From Gillisia limnaea DSM 15749 (lineage in GTDB: Bacteria; Bacteroidota; Bacteroidia; Flavobacteriales; Flavobacteriaceae), in assembly GCF_000243235.1 (NCBI RefSeq), contig NZ_JH594606.1, positions 479,766-543,765 on the forward strand: 64,000 nucleotides of DNA, given 5' to 3'. The notes beneath the pieces were generated by a model. That model was not told the DNA's origin and searched no databases. It saw only the letters and a list, made by a program, of their open reading frames with translations. Below are positions 33,148-41,600 of this stretch, one piece after another. Position 1 is the stretch's first letter, and every line of letters starts with the position of its first letter. The position numbers and the translations under genes were made by a program.

Positions 33148-34455
33148 CTATCTATTTGCAGGTTTGATATTCTCTGCACATGGATTGTTTTTCTGAATTG
33201 CTTCTTTACAGCGTTTTATTGCCTCCTCAAAGGTATATTTAGGATGTGGACTTGGGGTGGGGTCAAAAAACAGATCCATTTGTGCCAGGGCACAAATAGT
33301 TTGGGCATCATTTTCATTTGGGGGTTGCGGTGCTCCCTCACCGTATTTGTTTCCATACCAGCGCATACAGGCCTGTTCCTTAGCAGCATAAGGATCTAAA
33401 TTGGGGTTATTTGCATAGAGTTGTAAAAAGGTCGCAGCTACCAGGTCCTGGGCTTCATACTGTCTCATGTCGGGAATTTGTGAAGGATCGTTGGTGCACA
33501 ATCCCGTAACCCCGGCGGCAATCATATGGTTTCCTATTAAATAAGGAGTTTCCCGTTTAGAGTCGGGCTTAATTTTGAATTTTCCAACTTGCAATACACT
33601 TACCAGGGGAATTCCATTTTCATCTAAAGGAAGCATGTCTTTATAAGCAACCTTAAACCATCCCGGTGCCTGCGGATCATAGAGCGGGGAGCCACAAATT
33701 AATAATGGCAAGGTGTATTTGCTATCTTCAGGCAAATCTGGCGGATTGAGAAAAAGTTCCAGCATAGAACGGATATAATCCCGGTCTGCCGGGCCGTCAA
33801 AAAACCCCGAAGCCATCATGATGGGGAAGTAATCATTAGGATATTCACTTTCTCCCGACCCGGGAGCGGCAATGGGATTTATATCAATAAAGGTTTTATA
33901 CTTTCCAAGGTCTTTTTCTTCAACCCCGGCGTGATTCAAAATCCTGCCCCAGCGTTGCATGGTCATGGCATTTTCAAAAGTTCCAGCCTGTAAAACCGCC
34001 CAGGGCGGATAATGCATTAATAGCATCCCTTTTTGACCAATAATGTTTAAACCTAAGGGTGGGAATAAATTCCATTTAGATTCCGCATCGGCTGGATTCC
34101 GGTTAACGTGGTAACCTTCCATGGGGTTCCAGACTCCCATTTCTTTTAGAAGTTCCATTCCGCGAATCGCTTTTTGTGCGTAGCCTTCACTAAATACCAA
34201 AATATGTCTTTCAGAAAATTTTTGTAGCACCTCATTTTCAGCTTCCCCTTCTATATTAATTTTATATATGCCTTCTTTTAGTTCTACTTCAACTTTAGAT
34301 GCAGCAATCCCATCTGCTGCCAGGGAATTTTTAGTGTAATGCACAATAACATCTTCAAAATTTTTAAAATTTAAATTTGCATTCGCATATTTTGCCGGTG
34401 GGAATAATTGTTCTAAATATTTAGCACTACCTAAAGAATATTCAATTGAAGCCAT
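33148..34455 (-). CDS. Orphan 435-residue protein, last gene of the glutathione/DNase II operon
   Basis: A soluble 435-residue protein with no signal peptide, membrane segment or motif I can assign. Features seen: an N-terminal alpha/beta part of about 95 residues, then PMEGYHVNRNPADAESKWNLFPP, TMQRWGRILNHAGVEEKDLG, a Pro-rich central part and a Cys/Trp-containing C-terminus (QACMRWYGNKYGEG, CALAQMDLFFDP). Four Cys residues lie in the final 150 residues. It starts 2 bp after the HAD stop, so it belongs to the operon. Function unknown; it may be the substrate-specific component of the pathway. Confidence 0.85.
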   Translation of the reverse strand: MASIEYSLGSAKYLEQLFPPAKYANANLNFKNFEDVIVHYTKNSLAADGIAASKVEVELKEGIYKINIEGEAENEVLQKFSERHILVFSEGYAQKAIRGMELLKEMGVWNPMEGYHVNRNPADAESKWNLFPPLGLNIIGQKGMLLMHYPPWAVLQAGTFENAMTMQRWGRILNHAGVEEKDLGKYKTFIDINPIAAPGSGESEYPNDYFPIMMASGFFDGPADRDYIRSMLELFLNPPDLPEDSKYTLPLLICGSPLYDPQAPGWFKVAYKDMLPLDENGIPLVSVLQVGKFKIKPDSKRETPYLIGNHMIAAGVTGLCTNDPSQIPDMRQYEAQDLVAATFLQLYANNPNLDPYAAKEQACMRWYGNKYGEGAPQPPNENDAQTICALAQMDLFFDPTPSPHPKYTFEEAIKRCKEAIQKNNPCAENIKPANR

Positions 34456-34457
34456 TT

Positions 34458-35210
34458 TTATTGTTTTTGGTTTGCAGTTCGTGAAAAATCGGAAATTGTG
34501 TACAGATTATCGGTGGGCGATTTGTCCTGCGGGTTCCAGGTGGTTTTAACCCAAACGTTCAGAGCATCCGGAAAATGATTAAGGAACATAAATGAATTTG
34601 AAGGCTCATTATCAAAAGTGGCTACTACCTTTCCCTGCAATGATTTTATATCGGTTAAAGCCCGGGCTTTATATTCTGAATCCTGCTCTTTGGCGTTTAT
34701 TTTAAGGTGTAGTTCACAGCGACCACGCCAAAAAGGAAATCCGCGATTGGTCAATGCAAGCACTGTGCCCTGGCCCATACCATTATTTAAACCGCTATCT
34801 CCAATTGCCCTCCCGGTGAGGTAATATAGGAGCGCGCCGGCATCATGGCAGGCTTTTGCAAAATCTACTGCTCCCGGATTGGGAAGATCCAACGCGTCAT
34901 AATCGTTCGTGAAAAAGGTGGAACCCCAGTACTCTACAAATGGTTTTATGGATGGACTGGCAGGAGAAAGTCCGGCTTTTTCCAGTGCCGCGGTAACGCT
35001 CCAGTTCATATCCAAAAGGCTTAATTTGGAAGCAATCTCCACAAAATCTGGATAGGCATCTCCACTATCACTGGAAAAATTTTGGATAATGATTAGATTT
35101 CTTCGCGCGGTAGAAAATAAGGTGTCATCAAGGTCAAATACCACTATGGGCAATTTATTGGAAGATTTTATAGTATCTAAAACTTGTTGTAAAATTGAAT
35201 TTTGGTCCAT
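34458..35210 (-). CDS. HAD-superfamily hydrolase
   Basis: A 250-residue protein taken from Met at 35210; an upstream Met at 35249 would add 13 hydrophobic residues but is less likely. Motif I is VVFDLDDTLFSTARRN with the nucleophile and acid Asp pair, motif II is YYLTGR, and the C-terminal acidic region ATFDNEPSN fits motif IV. The cap looks small. HAD enzymes of this kind are phosphatases. Inside this operon it might act on a phosphorylated intermediate or a nucleotide end. The orphan gene follows at 2 bp. Confidence 0.85.
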   Translation of the reverse strand: MDQNSILQQVLDTIKSSNKLPIVVFDLDDTLFSTARRNLIIIQNFSSDSGDAYPDFVEIASKLSLLDMNWSVTAALEKAGLSPASPSIKPFVEYWGSTFFTNDYDALDLPNPGAVDFAKACHDAGALLYYLTGRAIGDSGLNNGMGQGTVLALTNRGFPFWRGRCELHLKINAKEQDSEYKARALTDIKSLQGKVVATFDNEPSNSFMFLNHFPDALNVWVKTTWNPQDKSPTDNLYTISDFSRTANQKQ

Positions 35211-35263
35211 TGTAAGTCTTAAAAAATTAAAAAGGAAGCATAAATACAATATAGTACTTTAAA

Positions 35264-36637
35264 TCAACACTTTATATAATTATTTTTATTGAAAAATTCA
35301 ATAGAATCGTCTGCGAAACATCTTCTTTTGGAGGTGTATTTCTCATAGAAGGAAACCATTGATTCAACCTGAGTTTTATCTTTAAATTTTGAAGGTAATC
35401 CTAAAAATCCTTCAATAGCCAGCTTCATTACTTCCCTGGAAAGATGGTATAGATCATCATTTATAAACCCGTTTACTGATTCCGTCAACATTTGTTTAAT
35501 ATTTTCTTGCTTTGGCATTAACAGCTTCAGCGTTTTATCCAAAACCAGATTACTGTACAATAGTCCGGTGTAAAAATATACCGGCAACATTTGCCATTCC
35601 TTTGGGGGTGCATCTACAGAGCGTATTTCCAGATACTTCCTTAACCGGACTTCCGGAAAAAGTAAAGACAAATGATTAATAAAATCGGTTATTTTGGGAG
35701 AATGATCATTAATTGGATGTTGCAGCCAGTGATCAAAAGTATATTCCGAAGCTAAAATATGCTCCGGATTTTCCCCGATATAAATAAGTGGCGCATTAAG
35801 AGCGAATTTTAAATATTCTCCTACTACATCTTCCTTTTTCCAGGATTTAATGATTTTTTCAAGCGGAAGGAGGCCGGTCCTTTTAGGGTCGAGTTGTTGC
35901 CAGATATTACTTCGATATGATTTAAAACCATTTATTTTTCCTGCTGCAACAGGTGAATTTGCAAAAATGGCAGTAGCAAAAGGACTTAGCAGGTTTGCTG
36001 CAACAATTCGTTTTATGCGTGTATCCTCATCCCTTCCTAAATCCAGATTAACCTGGAGCGAACCTGTTAAGCGCATCATTTTCCTGCCAAACGGACTTAT
36101 GGCATCAAGATAATTCTGCAAATTCAGGTAACGTTGTTTTGGAATTTGTAGGCCCAAATCTTCGGTTCCAAACCAGGGATTCGTACCGTATTGGGCAAAA
36201 TGGATCCCATATTCCGATGTTATTTTTGAAAGAAGGTTTTGTTTGGCTTTTATTCTGCCTTCGAGTTCTCTAAGGTTTTTACAGGGATTGATACAAATCT
36301 CAATCTGGCCTCCCGGTTCAAACTGAAAATTATCACCGTTGGGAAATTCAATCTTTTTCAGAAGATTTTTATTCTTTCCTTCCTCCTCATAAATTGCTTT
36401 GCCCGCGATTGTTGCTGAAGCATTTATTAAAATATCCAGTAATTTTATCGTTTCATCCTGAATCCGGATAGGTACAGGTAAACCTTCAGAAATCTTAAAT
36501 GGAAAAATTTCGAGCTCTATACCCAACAGCCCAATTTCTTTTTCCCAAACTTCAGGGTTGGGGAAACTGGTGGTACCAAAAATAGTTTCTTCCAAATATT
36601 CCCGGCAGCATTGGTGGGTTAAAGTTTTTTGGTTCAT
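35264..36637 (-). CDS. Glutamate-cysteine ligase-like enzyme (GCS2/plant-type family)
   Basis: A 457-residue ligase. It shows GIELEIFPF, FEPGGQIEICINP, YGTNPW, RLTGSLQVNLDLG and LEIRSVDAPP, which are the conserved blocks of the GCS2-type ligases that join the gamma-carboxylate of glutamate to cysteine (or, in EgtA-like members, feed ergothioneine). ATP-binding acidic residues sit in the first two blocks. Paired in the operon with a GshB-type ATP-grasp ligase, it is most simply the first step of glutathione synthesis. The amino acceptor could differ, since the locus is atypical. Confidence 0.85.
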   Translation of the reverse strand: MNQKTLTHQCCREYLEETIFGTTSFPNPEVWEKEIGLLGIELEIFPFKISEGLPVPIRIQDETIKLLDILINASATIAGKAIYEEEGKNKNLLKKIEFPNGDNFQFEPGGQIEICINPCKNLRELEGRIKAKQNLLSKITSEYGIHFAQYGTNPWFGTEDLGLQIPKQRYLNLQNYLDAISPFGRKMMRLTGSLQVNLDLGRDEDTRIKRIVAANLLSPFATAIFANSPVAAGKINGFKSYRSNIWQQLDPKRTGLLPLEKIIKSWKKEDVVGEYLKFALNAPLIYIGENPEHILASEYTFDHWLQHPINDHSPKITDFINHLSLLFPEVRLRKYLEIRSVDAPPKEWQMLPVYFYTGLLYSNLVLDKTLKLLMPKQENIKQMLTESVNGFINDDLYHLSREVMKLAIEGFLGLPSKFKDKTQVESMVSFYEKYTSKRRCFADDSIEFFNKNNYIKC

Positions 36638-36646
36638 AAATCCCGC

Positions 36647-37717
36647 TTAAGATTTATCGATATGTGGATCAATTTCCAGTTTCTTTTCGGTAATCTGGAT
36701 GGCATCTAAGGATTGCCATAAGCCGGAATGATTGAAAACAACCGCACCACCACCGCGTTTACATTGAGTGAGTTGTCGATTCAGGTCAGAAACAATTATA
36801 TGATCTTTTTCACTTTTTACGGATATTCCCCATTTAGCATGATCTTTTGTATATGGCCATTTGTAGCCCGGTAATCCAATTTTACTCAAATCTATATCCA
36901 CATCATCTTCCGTGGCTTCCTTTTTATCCGGATCTATATCTCCAAATACCAGTCCGCGTCTCCAGGTTTCAACATCCAGGTCACATTTTAAGTTTGGCCC
37001 CACCAGGTCTTTCCAAAAATCTTTTCCGATAGTAGCCGGTTTTACAGGTTCGCTCCAATGTTTGTTTTTGGCTATATGAATGAATTGAAAACCTTCTTGG
37101 GATTCCAATTTTAACACTGAAGGGGCTATTGGAATTTCATATTTTTGATTTTTCGCCAACTTAAAAATTGTTTCTTCTGCACCTATATCCGGTAGATGGC
37201 TTGCGTATACCTGAATTTCATTTTGTGTAAGCAATACCTCTGCAAGTTTATTAACTTCAGAATAATCTTTAAGGGATAAACATATATAGGTTTGACCAAA
37301 TCTTTTTTCGTCTTCCGGTAATTCTGTGATTCCTACCGCAGGAAATCTTGGTGTGGAGTGAAGCAGGTAAAATCCGCAGTTATTTTTCTTTGAAAACGCT
37401 AAAACCCCTTTGCTATGGCCTTTAGAAATGTTGTTCTTTGGCTTAACATTACCGGAAGTGGGAGGAATTTCATCGTTCCACAACACATAACCTACATCCT
37501 GTTCCCCTGCAAAAATCTGATTTAAAGTAGAGGCCAATGCAGATTGTTCCTGCTCTAAGGACAGGGTTGACAAAGAAAGCCCCTTATTAGAAGCGGCATC
37601 GCAATACAAAAATTCAAAACCGTTTGAATCTTTTCGGGGCCCAACATCCATTGGAAGTTTATATATAAACCACCAATCTACAGGCTTGCTTGTATTATTA
37701 CTTATAGGTGAGATCAT
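36647..37717 (-). CDS. DNase II-family nuclease, no signal peptide
   Basis: A 356-residue protein of the deoxyribonuclease II family, a metal-independent phospholipase D-like nuclease. Seen: VDWWFIYKLP at the N-terminus, first HxK motif His101-Ser-Lys103 in GHSKGVLAF followed by HSTPRFP, second HxK motif His293-Ala-Lys295 in DHAKWGIS, and KRGGGAVVF near 321-324. All three landmarks match the animal enzyme, which acts on DNA in lysosomes. Unlike those, it has no signal peptide or hydrophobic leader. Its start overlaps the gshB-like stop by 4 bp. Bacterial members are few; role here unknown. Confidence 0.9.
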   Translation of the reverse strand: MISPISNNTSKPVDWWFIYKLPMDVGPRKDSNGFEFLYCDAASNKGLSLSTLSLEQEQSALASTLNQIFAGEQDVGYVLWNDEIPPTSGNVKPKNNISKGHSKGVLAFSKKNNCGFYLLHSTPRFPAVGITELPEDEKRFGQTYICLSLKDYSEVNKLAEVLLTQNEIQVYASHLPDIGAEETIFKLAKNQKYEIPIAPSVLKLESQEGFQFIHIAKNKHWSEPVKPATIGKDFWKDLVGPNLKCDLDVETWRRGLVFGDIDPDKKEATEDDVDIDLSKIGLPGYKWPYTKDHAKWGISVKSEKDHIIVSDLNRQLTQCKRGGGAVVFNHSGLWQSLDAIQITEKKLEIDPHIDKS

Positions 37718-38676
37718 AATGATGAATTTAATTTTTTAATTACACAATCCAATAACCTTCCGGCGATGTTTATATTGAATTCCTTATTTATTTCCTGAAT
37801 ACAGGTGGGGCTGGTCACGTTAATTTCAGTTAAATAATCACCTATTACATCAATTCCCGCAAACAGGAGCCCTTTTTTAACAAGGCCTGGACCTATTTCT
37901 TTACAAATCCAACGATCTCTTTCAGATAATTTGAAACCCTTACCACTTCCTCCTGCGGCGAGGTTGCCGCGGTGATCACCTTTGGAAGGAAATCGTGCAA
38001 GCCCATATTCCACAGGCTTCCCGTCAATTAGTATAATTCTTTTATCTCCTGTTGTTGAAATTTCTGAAATATATTTTTGCACCTGAACATATTCCTCCCC
38101 ATTTTTAGTTACTTCTTCTATAATTACATTTACGTTGGGATCGCCTTTTATCAAAACGAAAATTGATTTACCACCCATTTTACAAGTTGGCTTGATTACA
38201 ATTTTTTGATGTTTTTCCAAAAAATCCAAAATAAAAGTTCCTGAGCGTGTTAAAAGGCTTTCAGGACAGCATTGGGGAAACCAGGAGGTGAAAACCTTTT
38301 CGTTGGCATCTCTTAACCCCTGCGGCTTGTTGATAACCATTGCACCCTGTGCTTCGGCTTTTTCCAAAATGTAGGTTGACATAATATATTCAATGTCAAA
38401 GGGCGGGTCCTTCCGCATGAATAAAAAATCAAGATCTCCCAGATTGCCGGTTTCACTTCCTTTTATTTCAAACCAATTTTTTGAATCATCTTTTACGTGG
38501 ACAGAATGCATCCTGGCTTTAGCTACTCCATTTTCCAGAAAAAGATCCTTCAGTTCCATATAAACGATGGACCATCCTCTGGATTGGGCCTCCAGCATGA
38601 TTGCCAGCGTAGTATCTTTTTTAGGGTTAATTGATGTAATGGGATCCATCACAAAACCTATTCTCACTGGATTCAT
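37714..38676 (-). CDS. gshB: Glutathione synthetase-type ATP-grasp ligase
   Basis: A 320-residue protein with the GshB layout: N-terminal VGFVMDPITSINPKKDTTLAIMLEA, then FMRKDPPFDIEYI, VINKPQGLRDANEKVFTSWFP, the ATP-grasp lysine segment IVIKPTCKMGGKSIFVL, RIILIDGKP, HRGNLAAGGSGKGFKL and the metal-binding NVTSPTCIQEIN. This adds glycine to gamma-glutamylcysteine to give glutathione. It sits 2 bp after the kinase fusion gene and overlaps the DNase II gene by 4 bp. Symbol follows family identity; the true acceptor in this operon is untested. Confidence 0.93.
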   Translation of the reverse strand: MNPVRIGFVMDPITSINPKKDTTLAIMLEAQSRGWSIVYMELKDLFLENGVAKARMHSVHVKDDSKNWFEIKGSETGNLGDLDFLFMRKDPPFDIEYIMSTYILEKAEAQGAMVINKPQGLRDANEKVFTSWFPQCCPESLLTRSGTFILDFLEKHQKIVIKPTCKMGGKSIFVLIKGDPNVNVIIEEVTKNGEEYVQVQKYISEISTTGDKRIILIDGKPVEYGLARFPSKGDHRGNLAAGGSGKGFKLSERDRWICKEIGPGLVKKGLLFAGIDVIGDYLTEINVTSPTCIQEINKEFNINIAGRLLDCVIKKLNSSL

Positions 38677-38678
38677 AT

Positions 38679-41600
38679 TTATTTACTTGTTAATTGTTCA
38701 AAACCCTGCCAATCTTTATCAGGTGGAATAATCATGTGTATTTTTGTACGTTTAGCAAAAATGGAAAAAACAGGATCATCAGGGTTTTTTTGAATCCCTG
38801 CATTAAAAATTTCATAAGCCTGCCTAAAATCACGGTTGTAATAAGCCTGCATTCCCTCTTCAAGTTCTCCGGAAGAAGCCTCTTTTTTTGCCCTCTTATT
38901 ATCACTTTCTGCATCTAAAACTTCGTATAAGCTTACTGCTTTTCCTTTTCCTTTTACAGCTACGCGGTCTATTTGCCTTAGAGAAAATGCCTGTTTCATG
39001 TCCAGGCCATTGTAGGTGTCTTCTCCTATTAAAAACTGCGCTTTGTAAAGCTTAGTAAGTTGTTCTATCCTGGAGGCCAGGTTCACGGTATCCCCCAATA
39101 CCGTGCACTGCATCCTGTCTGCCCCGCCCATAGTTCCCAAAACAAGGGGGCCAGTATTCATACCTATTCCCATTTTTAGATGCAGTCCTGAATTTTGATT
39201 GAATATTCTTAAGGCCTGGACCATTTTTATTCCTGCCATTACAGCCTGCTGCGGTGGCACAGCAAAAAGGGCCATTACTTCATCACCGGCATAAGAATCT
39301 ATAAAACCTCCGGATGCGGATATGGAAACCCCAATTGTAGAAAAATATTTATTCAATAATTCAATCACTTTCTGGGGGGACAATTGCTCTACCAATGGTG
39401 TAAAATCCCGAAGATCTGAGAACAAAACGCTCATTTCCATCAAAACAGATTCTCCAAGTTTTACCTTGGCTATATCATCATGGCCTAAATTCCTTAAAAA
39501 CTGAATTGGAACAAATCTTTGCTGTGCCTTTAGCAACTTTTTTTGAGATTCATAAATTTTAGCATTTTCAATAGATATTCCGGCCTGGCCGGTAAGCAGC
39601 TTGATAATTTGCACCCTTTCTTCAGTAAAAACACTGCGCGTGAGGTTATTTTCCAGATATACTGCTAATTTTTGTCCAGCGCGGGAAGGTAATGGCACGC
39701 ATAGTACAGATAAAGGTTTTGCTGAATTTATATAGGGATCTGAAGAATATGAATTTATTTCCGAAGCGTTATCCAAACCAATAGTTTGGTTGGTCCTAAA
39801 GGAAGTATTGATAAGAGTTAGCGGAAGATTCTGAATATGATCAAGGGGGGTATTGGTTATTTTTTGTGACTTTTTCTGTTGGTCCAGATCTATTTTAGCC
39901 AGCACCGCAATTTTACCCTCTTTTTGTTCGATTAAAAAGCCTTTTTGAGCTCCGGAATTTTCAATTAATATTTCCAGGGTGGCAGTCAGTAATTTTTCTA
40001 AAACCAGCTCCCCCGAAATGATCTGGGAGGCTTTAAAAACCGAATTCATATCTATTTGTTCCAGGCTGAAGCTGTTCGTTATTAGCGCAGGGATTCCTGG
40101 CCGGTTGAGTATATTCTTAACAGGTACAGAAATTGCGGGATTAAGTATTCCCAGATGATCTTCCAATAATTGGGACACTTTGCGGTGTGCACCCCAGCGG
40201 TAATATAAATAATGGGCAGATTGCAGATAACCTTCGGCAGCTTTCGGGATTCCAAGATCGATTAATAAAAGTGCGGTTCTTTCATTTGCCATAGCTTCAT
40301 CCCGAATAAACTGATGCTTTTTAGCCATAGTGATAGATGATTCATAGTATTTTAATGCTGTATTCAATTCCCCCGAAATTCCTGCCAATTCAGCTTCCAT
40401 CAATAAGCGGAGGTGTTCAAAATTTGCTTCACATTGCCTTGCCCACAAAGTAATTGCGGTTAAACTTTCCTTCATTTTCGTCATTAATAACTCCCGATTT
40501 TCTTCCGAAGTTATTTTGAATATAGAAGATCGTACCAGGAAAGACACTATTTGAAATCGAACCAGTTGCGGCAAGGCCATAACCGAAGCCAACATTTTAT
40601 CCTGATCCAGCACATATTTATAGGCGCCTTCGGGTTTGTTGTAAAGCAAATAAATTTCGGCTTTATAGATATTGAAATTGGAAATCCCCGTCATAAATTT
40701 TCGACTATTCATTCCTTCAAGGCAGTATATTTCATCAAAATCATCATTAGAAAGGCTGAACAAGCTATTTGTGAGGCCCTGAAAATTTAATTGCATTTGT
40801 AGAAATAGCGTACCAGAGTCGTAGGAATCCTGATAATCACATTCCTTTACAATCAAAAGCAATTTACGATGTTCCCGGGAAGCGGTTTCCAGGTCTAATG
40901 TTGGATCCCAAATAATGCAATCCTGTGCGCTATAAGCTAAATAAAGAAGATCCCCAGACTGGTATCCGGCTTCAATTCCTTTGCGAAACCAGGAGGTCAT
41001 TGAGGACCAGTGATTGCTCCAGTGATGAACAAACATGGTGTACACGTAAATAATGCGGGATTTTAGCGAAATATCGTGAAAACGGTCTATTAATTCCACC
41101 CCTAATTTACCATATTGAAAGCCTGTGGCAGGATCATTAAAATATCCACATAAAATCATCCCATAGCCCGCATAGGAAAATGCGGACTCCGGGCTGTTAC
41201 CGAATTCCAGTGCGATATTCACAGATTTTAGCACCAAATAGGGAAACATGACGCCGCTGCCCGATAAAAAGGCCGCCGGAAAGATCTCCATGATAAGCTG
41301 GGATGCGATTTTGGCTTTCTCATCGCTCATTAGAGGCAAATCTAAAAGGGAAGAAATTTCTCTTCCGTGAAGCTGTTCTTTTATAAAATTTACTTCTTCA
41401 GCAGTGTTTTCTTCATTAGGTGTGCTTAAAAAATTGAATCCTAAAACAGACAGACCTTCATAGGCTGCTACTATAGATTCTTTCATCCTGCCAATGGTAG
41501 CATATTGCCTTGTTCGTGCTGAATATACGGTCCCTTTCTGAAGGTCTGACCTGGCATTTTCCAATAACATATTTGTCCAATTATCGGCATTTTCCCAGTC

